From BD1-7 clade bacterium (GTDB lineage Bacteria > Pseudomonadota > Gammaproteobacteria > Pseudomonadales > DT-91): a DNA stretch of 64,000 bases. A program made the position numbers and the translations under genes. The stretch is from contig CACSIO010000001.1 of the NCBI GenBank assembly GCA_902705865.1, positions 447,002 to 511,001 of the forward strand, read 5' to 3'. Below are positions 44,083 to 54,182 of this stretch, one piece after another. Numbering within the stretch: position 1 is the stretch's first letter; every line of letters starts with the position of its first letter. The notes below the pieces were generated by a model, which saw only the letters and a list, made by a program, of their open reading frames with translations, did no database searches and was not told the origin of the DNA.

Positions 44083-44979
44083 TTAGGTTTGAATTGGCAA
44101 CACATACTGAGACCCGCCCGGCGCCTTTGTGAAATCGGTTAGCTCGGTGAAATATTCATAGTCATTGCCCTCAGCACGATCGTAAGGCGCAGAAGGAAGC
44201 CAATAACCGTAGATGATATCCATGGTTTTGTTGACGGTATCGGCTTCGACAATATCGATATCAAACACGGCGACCGTCTGTGCTGGGATCGAGTGGGACG
44301 TCATACCCGGTGGCAGTTCGAAATCCTCCGGTACTGCGACGGCAGTGAGATAGGTGACCTCGGTTTCTGTATAGGTACCTGATGGGCTTAGCGTTAAACC
44401 ATAAAACGTATCAGCTTGGGTTACCGGTAGCTGAGGGCAGTGCTGGAGCAATTGCCACCAGGCCGGTTCAAGTAAGTGGCAGTAGGCCGCATTGCTGAGA
44501 AAGGGCGACGGGATTTGTGTTGCAATGCCCGCGAGGTGGCGAGCGGGGCGCTGTTCGATGGTTGGCTCCAGTTGCATATCGTGCCATCGGTGGCTTAACA
44601 GCTCTGGGTTGAGCTGTGGTTTTTGTTGCAGGCTGGCGCAGTCGCTGTTGGCGCGAAATTGTTTGGGTGTTTGACCAAAGTGGGATTTGAAAGCACGGGT
44701 GAGGGCTTCATGGGAGTGAAAGCCAACATCCAACGCGATTTCCAGGATGCCTGCCGGTGTTTCACGCAGTAACAGCGCTGCTTGCGTTAGCCGGCGGCCA
44801 CGAATGTAATTGCCTAGCGTATCACCGGTGAGGCTTTTAAACAGACGCTGAAAATGCCACGGCGAAATGTGCAGTTCTTTTGCTAGCGGCAGCGCCTGAA
44901 TATCGCCATCGAGGTGATTTTCGATCCGATCGATAATAGTCTGAAGCTCACGATACTGTCTTGGATTTGCGGGTTTCAT
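44083..44979 (-). CDS. AraC family regulator with GyrI-like effector domain
   Basis: 298-aa regulator of the SoxS/Rob-like layout. The N-terminal double helix-turn-helix (residues about 8-108) contains ELHISPWHFQRLFKSLTGDTLGNYIRGRRL and ALDVGFHSHEALTRAFKSHFGQTPKQFR (in parts). The C-terminal GyrI-like domain (residues about 140-298) can bind small hydrophobic ligands. It is divergent from the oxidoreductase at 45097 and may control it. Confidence 0.9.
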   Translation of the reverse strand: MKPANPRQYRELQTIIDRIENHLDGDIQALPLAKELHISPWHFQRLFKSLTGDTLGNYIRGRRLTQAALLLRETPAGILEIALDVGFHSHEALTRAFKSHFGQTPKQFRANSDCASLQQKPQLNPELLSHRWHDMQLEPTIEQRPARHLAGIATQIPSPFLSNAAYCHLLEPAWWQLLQHCPQLPVTQADTFYGLTLSPSGTYTETEVTYLTAVAVPEDFELPPGMTSHSIPAQTVAVFDIDIVEADTVNKTMDIIYGYWLPSAPYDRAEGNDYEYFTELTDFTKAPGGSQYVLPIQT

Positions 44980-45096
44980 GCTGATGGTGGATATCCGTGT
45001 CGGGTGCCAATGCAGTCAGTGCAATAGCGCACAAATGATCAAGTTTCCCTGCGATCGGCTCGCTATGCTCTTTTCAAAGCTTACCGGAGACGAATC

Positions 45097-46068
45097 ATGC
45101 GTGCAGCAGTGTTTTACCATTATGGTGATGAAAATTGTGTGACAGTAACAACCTTGAAGAAACCCAAGCCGTCGGCCAACGATGTGCTGGTGAAGGTGAT
45201 GGCAACCACGGTCACGTCTGGAGATTGGCGCATGCGTCGAGCCGACCCTTGGGCGGTGCGATTGTTTGCTGGGTTATTCAAGCCGCGTCAGCCTGTTTTA
45301 GGCACAGAGTTCAGCGGTGTTGTTGAAGCCGTGGGGGCCGATGTCACTGGGCTTCATGTTGGCGATCGCATATTTGGCAGTAAGGGTATGAAAATGGGTG
45401 CACATGCCCAATACGTTAGCCTAACTGCCGATGGCTGCCTAGTGGAGTTGCCAGATAACCTAACCTATGAACAAGGTGCGGGAGTGATCTTTGGTGGTGC
45501 CACCGCGTTGACATTTTTACGGCCGTATCTTGAGAGTCGCCCTGCACAGCGATTGTTAGTGATCGGTGGTTCTGGTGCGGTTGGTACCTATGCAGTTCAG
45601 CTTGGGCGTATGTGGGGTGCTCACGTAACGGCAGTGTGCAGCGCTCGAAATCATGATTTGGTGCGATCATTGGGGGCAGAGCAGGTTGTTGATTATGAAA
45701 AACAACCGCTGCCAGATCCGGGTAACCCTTTCGACATTGTGATTGATACTGTTGGCAAAAGCAGTTTCTCCAAATGTCGGGAATTGTTAGCCGACAGCGG
45801 GGTTTATTTGTCGGTTTCGGGCGGTTTGCGTGAATGGGGGCAAATGCTATTGAGTCATTGCCCGTTGTCGTCTGGCCCGCGGGTTGTTTGCCGAATTGTG
45901 GATGAGAATGCCAACGATGCTAAATGGTTAGCCGACTATCTGGAGCGCGGGGATCTAACGCCGGTGGTTGGGCAAACACTGGCGCTGGAAGAAATTCAGA
46001 AGGCGCATGTTATTGCTGAATCCGGACACAAAGTCGGCAATCTGGTGGTCAATTTATGGGAGACATGA
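45097..46068 (+). CDS. NAD(P)H-dependent MDR oxidoreductase (quinone-reductase-like)
   Basis: 323-aa medium-chain dehydrogenase without the zinc-binding cysteine pattern. GTEFSGVVEAVGADVTGLHVGDRIFG is the GroES-like domain block (in parts), and LLVIGGSGAVGTYAVQLGRMWGAHVTAVCS is the Rossmann site. It probably reduces quinones or enones with NADPH. A GGAG precedes the ATG by a normal distance. It lies divergent from the AraC/GyrI-type regulator, a usual arrangement for a stress- or substrate-induced reductase. Confidence 0.9.
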   Translation: MRAAVFYHYGDENCVTVTTLKKPKPSANDVLVKVMATTVTSGDWRMRRADPWAVRLFAGLFKPRQPVLGTEFSGVVEAVGADVTGLHVGDRIFGSKGMKMGAHAQYVSLTADGCLVELPDNLTYEQGAGVIFGGATALTFLRPYLESRPAQRLLVIGGSGAVGTYAVQLGRMWGAHVTAVCSARNHDLVRSLGAEQVVDYEKQPLPDPGNPFDIVIDTVGKSSFSKCRELLADSGVYLSVSGGLREWGQMLLSHCPLSSGPRVVCRIVDENANDAKWLADYLERGDLTPVVGQTLALEEIQKAHVIAESGHKVGNLVVNLWET

Positions 46069-46242
46069 ATCCGCTTTTATACACGTGTAACGGTTAAGAA
46101 GCGGCCACCGTAGGTTGGCTGCCTGTCTTACGGGCGTTATTTTACGATTTCATGTCTATGTTGTAGTGCAATTTGTATTAGCCCGGTTTTAGCCTTCATG
46201 TATGGCGTTCAAGTCTGATCATCAGACAGCAGATAATGTCTG

Positions 46243-46458
46243 TTAGTCCTTGTCATTACTGCCTGATGCCTGACCGGCAAGGAATACACAAAATGGCACG
46301 CAGTAGGTCAGCAGCGCAGGGATCCAGCGAATACTGGCATCGCCAAACAAGGCATCAGACTGATTGATCAGCAACAATACGGTGCCAACAAATGCTGCGA
46401 CTCGCAGGGCTTTAAACAGCACCTGCGGCCGCAATGAGCCCGTTAGTTGAGCGATCAT
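46243..46458 (-). CDS. NrtS-like small membrane protein
   Basis: 71-aa protein with two hydrophobic helices. [23 protein letters not shown] and [20 protein letters not shown] (in parts) match the NrtS family, reported as a nitrate/nitrite transporter formed by small subunits. Its start overlaps the Lpd-like gene stop by four bases (ATGA), so it is translationally coupled. A transport role here is by family only. Confidence 0.8.
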   Translation of the reverse strand: MIAQLTGSLRPQVLFKALRVAAFVGTVLLLINQSDALFGDASIRWIPALLTYCVPFCVFLAGQASGSNDKD

Positions 46459-47876
46459 TGATTAACCGCCTTTGGCGACGTTTGCTGAACCAGCTGAAGT
46501 TGCTTAGCGGCATCTTGCAGCGCGGTGCGTAAACCTTCTTCGATTACCGGGTGATAGAAAGGCATCTGCAACATCTGCTCAATGGTCGTGTTTTGCTGGT
46601 GTGACCATGCAAGCAGATGCGCCAAGTGTTCGGCAGCTGGGCCAAAAATTTCTGCGCGCAGAAAACGACCATCAACGGAATCGGCGTAAACTTTTAGCAT
46701 GCCTCGGTTTTTGCCCATTACGCGGCTTCTGCCTTGACTATCAAACAGCACTTTACCCTCAACATAGTGATGTGCTTCGACATCAGCGAGTGGTAAACCA
46801 ACACCAGCGATTTGCGGGTCTGAGAAAACCACTGCGAGCGGTGAGCGGCGTTCAGCTGGCGTTACATTTGGGTATTGGCCCGCATTGTTGCCAGCAATTT
46901 TGCCTTCATCAGCGGCTTCATGCAGTAGTGGCAAATCGGCATTGGCGTCGCCAGCAATAAAGATATGATCCGGCGTGGCTTGCTGTGTATGCGGGTCGTA
47001 GAGTGGTACGCCCTTGGCATCGACAACAATGCTGGTGTTCTCCAACCCTAGGCGGTCTGTATTGGGTCGACGTCCAGTTGCGGCGAGAATGTAGTCGAAG
47101 GTTTCTGTAACGGTTTCACCATTGGTGTGCTCGAAAGTCACGGCAACGCTAGCATCTTGTTTTTCAACGGCAGACACCTTGGCTTTAGTATCGAGATAGA
47201 ATTCATCGTTGAAGGCTTTAACGGCGTAGTCACGGATTTCTTTATCCTGAAGGCCTCCGAGTGAGCCGCTGCGGCCGAAGACTTTGACGCGCACGCCAAG
47301 ACGATGCAATGCCTGACCGAGTTCCAAGCCGATTACGCCAGGGCCAAATACGGCGACGCTTTCGGGGAGATCGGGCAATTCAAATATTTCGTCGTTGGTG
47401 AGCAGTAAATCTGCAGCACCGGCCAACAACGCTGGGTAGTGCGGGCGTGAACCCGTGGCAATAACGATGCGTTTAGCTTCAACCGTGTAGGCATCGTCAA
47501 CTTGCAGGGTGTTGTCGTCGATAAAACGGGCAAAGCCGCGAATTTTGTCGTTGGCATCCCAGGCTTCGACAGTTTCTTCAACAAATCCGACAAATCGATC
47601 GCGTTCACGCTGCACGCGCTGCATCACTGCGGGGCCATCGATATCGATGCCTCGGCTATGTATGCCGAATAAATCGGTGTGCTGGCTATGATGGGCAGCA
47701 TCGGCTGCGGCAATCAAGAGTTTGCTGGGCATGCAGCCAACCCGTGCGCAAGTGGTTCCGTAGGCAGCACCTTCGATCAATATCACGTTATTGGTGTGCT
47801 TTTTGGCTGTGCGGTACGCCGACATACCTGCGGTGCCTGTGCCAATGATGGCGACGTCGGTTGTGAGATGTTTCAT
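46455..47876 (-). CDS. Dihydrolipoamide dehydrogenase-like pyridine nucleotide-disulfide oxidoreductase
   Basis: 473-aa flavoprotein. The FAD site is [15 protein letters not shown], the redox pair Cys43 and Cys48 is in [12 protein letters not shown], the NAD site is [17 protein letters not shown], the second FAD motif is [18 protein letters not shown], and the C-terminal active-site His is in [15 protein letters not shown]. It is not next to E1/E2 dehydrogenase genes, so it probably reduces another disulfide or a quinone. It is coupled to NrtS and preceded by a glutaredoxin-like gene, hinting at a redox module. Confidence 0.92.
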   Translation of the reverse strand: MKHLTTDVAIIGTGTAGMSAYRTAKKHTNNVILIEGAAYGTTCARVGCMPSKLLIAAADAAHHSQHTDLFGIHSRGIDIDGPAVMQRVQRERDRFVGFVEETVEAWDANDKIRGFARFIDDNTLQVDDAYTVEAKRIVIATGSRPHYPALLAGAADLLLTNDEIFELPDLPESVAVFGPGVIGLELGQALHRLGVRVKVFGRSGSLGGLQDKEIRDYAVKAFNDEFYLDTKAKVSAVEKQDASVAVTFEHTNGETVTETFDYILAATGRRPNTDRLGLENTSIVVDAKGVPLYDPHTQQATPDHIFIAGDANADLPLLHEAADEGKIAGNNAGQYPNVTPAERRSPLAVVFSDPQIAGVGLPLADVEAHHYVEGKVLFDSQGRSRVMGKNRGMLKVYADSVDGRFLRAEIFGPAAEHLAHLLAWSHQQNTTIEQMLQMPFYHPVIEEGLRTALQDAAKQLQLVQQTSPKAVNQ

Positions 47877-47941
47877 GATCAGTGTTCCTTATTCTCAACG
47901 TTCACCCGGAAGGTGATGTGATGATGCGAGCAGCCGTTGAA

Positions 47942-48211
47942 TCAGGCCGCAGCGCGACTGACATCACGCAGGTAGTCAATAATGTCTCGGGATTCGTACA
48001 GCCATTCAACGCGGCCGTTGTCGTGCTCGATGCGCAAGCATGGGACTTGTGCGCGACCTCCACCTTTGACCAACTGTTGACGATAAGGTCGATGGCGTTG
48101 GATGTCTCTTTGTTCAACATTCAGTTTAAAGTGTTTCAGTGCCTGACGTGTCATCGCACAAAATGGGCAAGCGTTGTAGTGATACAGAGCGAGGTTTTCA
48201 GTGGTGGGCAT
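47942..48211 (-). CDS. Glutaredoxin/GST-N-terminal domain protein
   Basis: 89-aa thioredoxin-fold protein. YHYNACPFCAMTRQALKHF carries the CPFC redox pair; AQVPCLRIEH is the cis-proline region. I start at ATG 48211, which has GGAGAG at good spacing; the frame is open 32 codons upstream with no family character. It precedes the Lpd-like gene by 65 bp in the same direction. It probably exchanges disulfides with glutathione. Confidence 0.9.
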   Translation of the reverse strand: MPTTENLALYHYNACPFCAMTRQALKHFKLNVEQRDIQRHRPYRQQLVKGGGRAQVPCLRIEHDNGRVEWLYESRDIIDYLRDVSRAAA

Positions 48212-48385
48212 GTTGTCTCTCCGTTTAGGGTGTCGATGTCGTCTGTTGATGTATTTTGTCGATATAGTGTGTCGATGAGATTCATTATGGTGATTTTTGC
48301 CGGACAAAATATGCTGATATGTCGCTGTTTTTTGTCTTTTTGACGGGTTAAGCTGGGTGTCAGTTCCTTTTTGTTGGCAACAGTG

Positions 48386-49330
48386 ATGGATGCATTAACC
48401 GATGTCTTGAAGGCAATTCGCCTCAACGCCAGTACCTATTTTTGTTCGGATTTCCGGTCGCCTTGGGGCATGGATGTCGGCGGCGGCGCTGGTATGTTTC
48501 ATGTGGTGGTGGAAGGAACATGCTGGCTGTTGCTTGATGGTGAGAGCACGCCAAGACAACTGGTTGCTGGCGATATTGTGGCGTTTCCTACCGGAGGGGA
48601 ACATTGGATGGGGGATAGCGCCGATGTCGCAGCGCGCCCGCATCTTGCTGGCGATAAAGTGGTAGAGGGTATTCTGTCGGGCCAGCATCCGTTTCCGGTG
48701 GCAGAATCTGCGGCTGAATCCGATATGACCTTGATGTGCGGTTCATTCACCTTTGATTCGTCTATTAGCCATCCGCTCATTCGTGATTTGCCCTGTTTTA
48801 TTCAGTTGAGCACACGCGAGTCCAAACTGGGCTGGTTGGATAACATCGTGCAGGTAATGGCGCGTGAATCCCGTTCACCATCGCCCGGTTCTGAAGTGGT
48901 GATTGATCGTTTGTCAGAAATTCTGTTTATCGAGCTGTTGCGTCAGGATATGCAATCGCAATCGGTTGACCGCGGGTATTTGTCTGCGTTGAATGACCGA
49001 GTGATTGGGCATGCATTAAACGTGATTCATGATGATGCGATGTCGGTCAAAGGGGTGGAAGCACTTGCTACGGAGGTCGGGTTGTCGCGCAGTGCGTTTA
49101 CCGACCGTTTTACACAGCTGGTTGGGCAGAGCCCAAAACAATATTTAACCGATTGGCGTATGCATCAGGCTAAAGCCGCACTGCAAGGATCGGAAGAATC
49201 CATGTTAGAGATTGCCGAACAGGCCGGGTTTTCATCCGAGGCGGCTTTCAGTAAAGCTTTCAAAAAGTTCTTTCACGAAACGCCGGGGGCGATTCGTCGA
49301 GCATTTGCGCGTCAGCGAAAATCCGGCTGA
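48386..49330 (+). CDS. AraC family regulator with cupin domain
   Basis: 314-aa regulator. I start at ATG 48386 (MDALTDVLKAIRLNASTYF), typical for the Cupin_6/AraC family; the frame opens at TTG 48371. The N-terminal cupin contains FHVVVEGTCWLLLDGES and DIVAFPTGGEHWM. The C-terminal helix-turn-helix pair contains ALATEVGLSRSAFTDRFTQLVGQSPKQYL and IAEQAGFSSEAAFSKAFKKFF (in parts). It lies divergent from the glutaredoxin-Lpd-NrtS genes and may regulate them. Confidence 0.92.
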   Translation: MDALTDVLKAIRLNASTYFCSDFRSPWGMDVGGGAGMFHVVVEGTCWLLLDGESTPRQLVAGDIVAFPTGGEHWMGDSADVAARPHLAGDKVVEGILSGQHPFPVAESAAESDMTLMCGSFTFDSSISHPLIRDLPCFIQLSTRESKLGWLDNIVQVMARESRSPSPGSEVVIDRLSEILFIELLRQDMQSQSVDRGYLSALNDRVIGHALNVIHDDAMSVKGVEALATEVGLSRSAFTDRFTQLVGQSPKQYLTDWRMHQAKAALQGSEESMLEIAEQAGFSSEAAFSKAFKKFFHETPGAIRRAFARQRKSG

Positions 49331-49343
49331 GAAATTCCTCGCC

Positions 49344-49853
49344 TTAAGTGAGTGGAATCAGTAACTCGGTTTGCAGTTGGTCTTTCTCGGTTATTCTTGG
49401 GTCGTTTAAATACAGTTCGATAGACTCAGGCGCTAGAGCAAGGTTGTTATCTTGCGCCCAAACGGCCATGCGTTTATAGGTGTCGCCCACTTCTTGATAC
49501 GGGCCAACATGCACTGCTCGCACATAACGGCGATTGGCTAGGATCTCTGAGCGGATATCGTCGACATGGGGTATCGGCGCTGATATTGGCATGCCCATTC
49601 TGAAGTGTGAGGGTTTGGAAAAAACCTGAATTAGAGTCGATAGAAAACCGCGCTTAGCCTCTGCTGACCAGTCGATCTCCAAAAACCGTGCATAAGGGGC
49701 GAGAGTGCAATCGACGCCTGCTTGTTCGGTCACATCCGACAACACCTCAAAACCTTCACGCATAGTGGCGGGCATCTTCCACATAGCGGTGTTGACGTCG
49801 ATCTCGATCACCGGGCCAAGTTCTTTTTCAACAACGTCGATAGGGGTTGCCAT
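49344..49853 (-). CDS. GyrI-like small-molecule binding domain protein
   Basis: 169-aa stand-alone domain resembling the GyrI/AraC effector-binding fold: AVHVGPYQEVGDTYKRMAVW is the typical H.G.Y......L core and SIELYLNDPRITEKDQLQTELLIPL (in parts) the final strand. Such proteins can bind drugs or hydrolyse certain esters. The region converges with the cupin-AraC gene, ending 14 bp from it. Confidence 0.82.
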   Translation of the reverse strand: MATPIDVVEKELGPVIEIDVNTAMWKMPATMREGFEVLSDVTEQAGVDCTLAPYARFLEIDWSAEAKRGFLSTLIQVFSKPSHFRMGMPISAPIPHVDDIRSEILANRRYVRAVHVGPYQEVGDTYKRMAVWAQDNNLALAPESIELYLNDPRITEKDQLQTELLIPLT

Positions 49854-50042
49854 AAGTCGCGCTCCTGTCCATAGCCATGCAGAGTGTCAGACTATACGTT
49901 GTGTATGACAGGATTTGTCGACATTTATTGATTGAGACAAGTTCGAGAACTGAAAATAATCGGATTGTTAATAGTGGTTGCGAACGAGGTCTCAATTCTA
50001 CTGCTCAGCGATTGTAACAACGGTTTTAACTGCATCAGGGCA

Positions 50043-50642
50043 CTAGCCGATCAATGCCCACATCAGTAACAGCGTTAAAATGACAAGCACATGTACGCTG
50101 CCGGTGAAGAAACGTGCCCTTATCGGAATCGCCAGAGTCTTTTTTAGCGCCTGTTTTTTGTGGGGATGTAGCGCTTCAAATTTTGGCCACAAGGCCATTT
50201 CAACCAAGTCGCGGCAGCTGCGATAGCGAACTATAGCAACGGCATCCCACTGCTCACTGCCGCGAGGCAGCCCCCAATATTCAATAGCTTTGCCGATGAC
50301 TTTAGACATCAATACCGGGTGGCCGGCGTGTCTCAATAACTGCTGCATAAAGGGTTTAGAGTAGGTTTCTAAAGCTTGGATAGACTCACGTTTAGGCTCG
50401 TTAAAGGCCAACAGATTGACCATCAAAAAACCTTTGCCGGTATCGTTTTCCAGCAGGGTTGGAATAACCGACGTTAGATGATCATTGGTGCTGTCGGCTT
50501 CCGGGCTCATTGCTTGCAGTTGCTGCAGGATAGCGTCAACTTCATTGGGCAGGATGCGTCGGTTTCTTCGGGTAAGGGGGCTGTAGCCTTCATACCAAGC
50601 GAAGAAAACCACGTACAGAATAATGAAGGCGAGACCGGTCAT
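50043..50642 (-). CDS. Hypothetical membrane protein with two terminal helices
   Basis: 199-aa protein with hydrophobic segments at each end (about 3-17, LAFIILYVVFFAWY, and 180-198, VHVLVILTLLLMWALIG) and a soluble middle. FLMVNLLAFNEP and the YWGLPRGSEQWDAVAIVRYRSCRDLVEM stretch (in parts) resemble a dimeric alpha-beta barrel (DUF1330/ABM-like). No function is assigned; the middle may be a substrate-binding barrel tethered to the membrane. Confidence 0.7.
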   Translation of the reverse strand: MTGLAFIILYVVFFAWYEGYSPLTRRNRRILPNEVDAILQQLQAMSPEADSTNDHLTSVIPTLLENDTGKGFLMVNLLAFNEPKRESIQALETYSKPFMQQLLRHAGHPVLMSKVIGKAIEYWGLPRGSEQWDAVAIVRYRSCRDLVEMALWPKFEALHPHKKQALKKTLAIPIRARFFTGSVHVLVILTLLLMWALIG

Positions 50643-50856
50643 GATGTGTCCTTGCAGGAATCTGAATAGTCTCTATAGCGTGGCATCGGTTTGATTTTCT
50701 CTCAACCGATACAATCACGCCGAGTTGCAATAAAACAATCTCATTGCGGCTATGTGGGCAAGTACCTTGGGCATTGATCAGGTAGTACGGTGCGAATGGA
50801 TACCCGCGTTAGTCGCTGCGATGATGTTGTAACGACTAACGCGGGGCAATGTGTGT

Positions 50857-52311
50857 TTATCGGTTAGTGCTGAACTGTGTGCGGCTCTGAGGTGCAGCAA
50901 ATTGTGCTTCCAGAATGTTTAAGCCGGCGTCGGGTTCAGCGACCCATTGCGCTAAACATTTTGGTTTTTCAACACATGGATCAGTAAGCGTGTGCAGGAA
51001 GGAGACCAGCTGCTTGACCTGTTTATTGGATAGATCCACGTTCTTCAGTGGTGTATTGCCGTTTTCTTGTCGCCGCTTTACAACCGACAGTGCTTTGCGC
51101 GTATTGGCTTCTGCATGTGTGTTTTGTAGCCCGGGCTGGCTTAGGTTAGTAAGGGTGAAATCATAGTTGTTTACGGCTTCTTCAACATTCAAATGGTGGC
51201 GGACGACGTCTTCCAATGTTTCATAGCCACCGGCATGGCTGTAGGGGTAAGTGGCAGACACATTCAGCAGTTGTGGGGTGCGGAAGCTGTATTTGTCTTT
51301 GATCTTGCCGGTCTCCCGCATGCGGCCAAAATCATCGGAGCCGGTGACACCATCGTCTTTGCCCCGGCCAATTTGGGGCATGGCTAGTGCGTGAAAGGCT
51401 TCATCTGAGAAGTTCTCACCATTGTGGCAGGCTGCGCAACCTGCACCGCCTTGTTTAACTTCTTGGAAAAACAGTGTTGCGCCGGCTTTTTCTTGTCGAT
51501 TGATGGCGTGATTGTCGCCTTCCATAAAGGCTTGCCAAGGAGAATCTGTGAGCCATTGGGAGGCTTCATACTGTGCAATGGATTCAGCAATGCGGCTGAA
51601 GGTGATAACGGCTTCGTCACCGTAAACCCGATCAAACTCGACCTGCCACTGCGGGTTTGCCGACACACGTTGGGCCAATGCATCGCGAATCTCGTCATTG
51701 GATTTACCCTCAAAGGCCGATGAGGCCATTTCTTCTGGCGAAGTAACCGGGAATAAAGCCTGGCCATGAATCAGGTTCGGAGCCTTTGGGTCGGCAACAC
51801 CAAAGGGGGTGTCTGGGGTGCGGACACCGCCATCAGGCAGTGCTTCGACGCGGCCATCTAAGAACATCACTTGCTGCCACAATGCCGCATTAAAGGTTGT
51901 TGGGGCAACGCGCGGTACGGTTGGGCCGCCATCGTAAAGCATGCCTGTGGCGCGGGCTCTGGTTGCGCTGTGAGTGCGCCCGGGGCCTAGTAAATCCGGA
52001 ATAGTTGCTTGTGAGCCTATCGGCAGTGACAGGTGATCGCCGCCGCCGAGCAGCGGATGATGGCAAGAGACACAGGCGGTATCTTTGTCGCCACCCAAGT
52101 CTTTACTGAAAAACAGTTTTTTGCCGAGCTCGGCTTTCGGGGCTGTGGGTGGTGGAATCGGTTCAGTACGCGGTTGTTGGGAAACACCTGTGCTGTAGTA
52201 TTTGGCCAGGTTGCGTAATTCGACATCATTAATGGATTCAGCGCGAATATTCTCGGCGCCGGCGAGCACAAGGCCAAAGCAGGTCAGTGCCAATATTTGG
52301 CGGTTTCGCAT
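50857..52311 (-). CDS. Di-haem cytochrome c peroxidase family protein (MauG-related), copy 2
   Basis: 484-aa periplasmic protein from ATG 52311, chosen for its AAGGAA ribosome site and signal peptide (MRNRQILALTCFGLVLAGAENIRA); the frame is open 23 codons upstream. Haem sites are CVSCHHP and CAACHNG. LFFSKDLGGDKDTACVSCH, APTTFNAALWQQVMFLDGR, FPVTSPEEMASSAFEGKSN and PYSHAGGYETLEDVVRHH are shared with the neighbouring copy. It probably transfers electrons to peroxide or oxidises a protein or small substrate. It is the downstream copy of a tandem pair. Confidence 0.9.
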   Translation of the reverse strand: MRNRQILALTCFGLVLAGAENIRAESINDVELRNLAKYYSTGVSQQPRTEPIPPPTAPKAELGKKLFFSKDLGGDKDTACVSCHHPLLGGGDHLSLPIGSQATIPDLLGPGRTHSATRARATGMLYDGGPTVPRVAPTTFNAALWQQVMFLDGRVEALPDGGVRTPDTPFGVADPKAPNLIHGQALFPVTSPEEMASSAFEGKSNDEIRDALAQRVSANPQWQVEFDRVYGDEAVITFSRIAESIAQYEASQWLTDSPWQAFMEGDNHAINRQEKAGATLFFQEVKQGGAGCAACHNGENFSDEAFHALAMPQIGRGKDDGVTGSDDFGRMRETGKIKDKYSFRTPQLLNVSATYPYSHAGGYETLEDVVRHHLNVEEAVNNYDFTLTNLSQPGLQNTHAEANTRKALSVVKRRQENGNTPLKNVDLSNKQVKQLVSFLHTLTDPCVEKPKCLAQWVAEPDAGLNILEAQFAAPQSRTQFSTNR

Positions 52312-52562
52312 AGTGTATTCCTTCACGTGCGGTGTGTCCGGTGATAATGCGCCGGAGTATACGGCTGGTATTTTGTGCACGGCAAGGGGATGGATAGGGA
52401 TAAAATGTCCACAGGTGACATTTTGTGCATGGGCGTTTGTTACCCATGAAATGCGACTTTAGAGGTTCCCTTTATGCATGTTTGAAGAGCGAGGGAGTAT
52501 CAGGCGCAAGCGGTATGCCAGCGCCTGATCGGTTGGTTCGTGAGAGCTGATGCAATCAAGCG

Positions 52563-53993
52563 TTACTGGAACTGCGCATCCAGCAAATTCAGCGCACTGT
52601 TGGTCGCCGGAATCCAGCGGTCCATGCAGCTTTTATCTTGGACACAAGGATCGGTTAACGTGTGCAGGAATGCCATTACTTGATCAACCTGTGCATCATT
52701 GAGTGCAACGTTTCTCAGGAGGCTGGTATCAGCGTTTTGACGCGCTTCGACGACTGCCATGGCCGCCATGGTATTCGTTTCGGCGTGCTGTGACTGCATA
52801 TCAGGCTGTGCCATGCTGGCCAGCGTGAAGTCGTAGTCTGCCAGTGCATCTTGCGGATTTAAATGGTGGCGAACCGTTGCTTCGAGGCTATCGTAGCTGC
52901 CGACATGCCCGTATGGCCCGGTTTCTGATACGTTCAATAACGTTGGTGTGCGGAAGCGGTATTTGTCGTCCATCAGATTCGTTTCACGCATCCGACCGAA
53001 ATCGTCAGCTTCGTTGTCGCCGTTACCTTTGCCACGACCGATTTGAGGCATGGCTAATGCGTGGAATTTTTCGTCGGTAAAGAAATCGCCACTGTGACAG
53101 CTCGCGCAACCCACACCACCTTGGCTCGGGTGTTTGAAGAACAGCATCGCGCCTTCTTTGGCTTGTTTGCTGATGGCGTTGTCGTTGCCTTCAACAAAGG
53201 CCTTCCAGGGGGTATCGACAAAGTGCTGGGATGCTTCGTAATGAGCAATGGCATCGGCAACGTGGGTATAGGTAATGTTCGTATCGGCACCAAATACGTT
53301 ATCGAACTCGATTTGCCACTGTGGGTTGTTCGCCAAGCGTTGCGCAAGTGAACTGCGGATATCTTCGTTGCTGTCGCCTTCAAACGCTGAGGCGGCCATT
53401 TCTTCCGGTGATGTTACCGGGAAGCGTGCCTGTGCGTGCACCAGGTTCGGGGCTTGATCGTCTGCCTCGCCGAGGTCAACATCCGGGGTGCGGATGTCAC
53501 CGTTAGCCAGTTTTTCTATACGACCGTCGTGAAAGATGGTGTCTTTCCAGAGGGCGAAGTTAAACGTCGTAGGAGCATTGCGCGGTACTGTTGGGCCACC
53601 GTCGTAATGCATACCGGCGGCATCGGCTTTGGTTTCGCTGTGTACTCGGCCTGGGCCTAACAAATCAGGAATGTTAGCGTGAACACCGATCGGTAGTGAA
53701 AGATCATCGCCGCCGCCAAGGTGAGGGTGGTGACAGGAGACACAGGCTGTGTCTTCATCGCCGCTAAGATCTTTGGAGAAGAATAACTTCATCCCCAGTT
53801 GTGCTTTTGCGTCAGTAATCTGTGGGGCCGGCTTGATTTGAATTTGGTCAGACGGGTCACCGTCCATCCCTAACGTTGTCACCATAGTGCGCAAAGCGCG
53901 GTTGTCAAAGTCACTGGTGTCGTTGTCATCATTATCGCAGGCAGATAGCAGCAAGCTGGCGCAGGTGGCCGCCAGAAGGTGGGAGTATTTCAT
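52563..53993 (-). CDS. Di-haem cytochrome c peroxidase family lipoprotein, copy 1
   Basis: 476-aa protein with a lipobox (LLSAC, Cys19), so it is membrane-anchored, unlike its neighbour. Haem motifs: CVSCHHP at 84-90 and CASCHSG at 296-302. Blocks LFFSKDLSGDEDTACVSCH, APTTFNFALWKDTIFHDGR, PVTSPEEMAASAFEGDSN and PYGHVGSYDSLEATVRHH parallel the copy at 50857, showing a tandem duplication with later divergence in localisation. A region of 251 bp separates them, so each may have its own promoter. Confidence 0.9.
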   Translation of the reverse strand: MKYSHLLAATCASLLLSACDNDDNDTSDFDNRALRTMVTTLGMDGDPSDQIQIKPAPQITDAKAQLGMKLFFSKDLSGDEDTACVSCHHPHLGGGDDLSLPIGVHANIPDLLGPGRVHSETKADAAGMHYDGGPTVPRNAPTTFNFALWKDTIFHDGRIEKLANGDIRTPDVDLGEADDQAPNLVHAQARFPVTSPEEMAASAFEGDSNEDIRSSLAQRLANNPQWQIEFDNVFGADTNITYTHVADAIAHYEASQHFVDTPWKAFVEGNDNAISKQAKEGAMLFFKHPSQGGVGCASCHSGDFFTDEKFHALAMPQIGRGKGNGDNEADDFGRMRETNLMDDKYRFRTPTLLNVSETGPYGHVGSYDSLEATVRHHLNPQDALADYDFTLASMAQPDMQSQHAETNTMAAMAVVEARQNADTSLLRNVALNDAQVDQVMAFLHTLTDPCVQDKSCMDRWIPATNSALNLLDAQFQ

Positions 53994-54182
53994 GATTGTT
54001 TACCCTGAGAGATGTCGCGTGTTTTTGTTTTAGTCCGTTAAATTGTCGAAAGACAAGTTGGTGAGGCGTCCCTGATCATACAAAAAACGTGTGTAGCGTC
54101 TCACTGCAAGAAATTATGCGTGAATTTTTATAAAAAATAAAACACTGCGATGTAGTTGGCCTCTGTTACATGCTGCTGCGGG

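Noticed and set aside
48212-48307. 32-codon upstream extension of the glutaredoxin-like gene
   Set aside because: It is His/Arg-rich with no family match; the internal ATG has GGAGAG at correct spacing.
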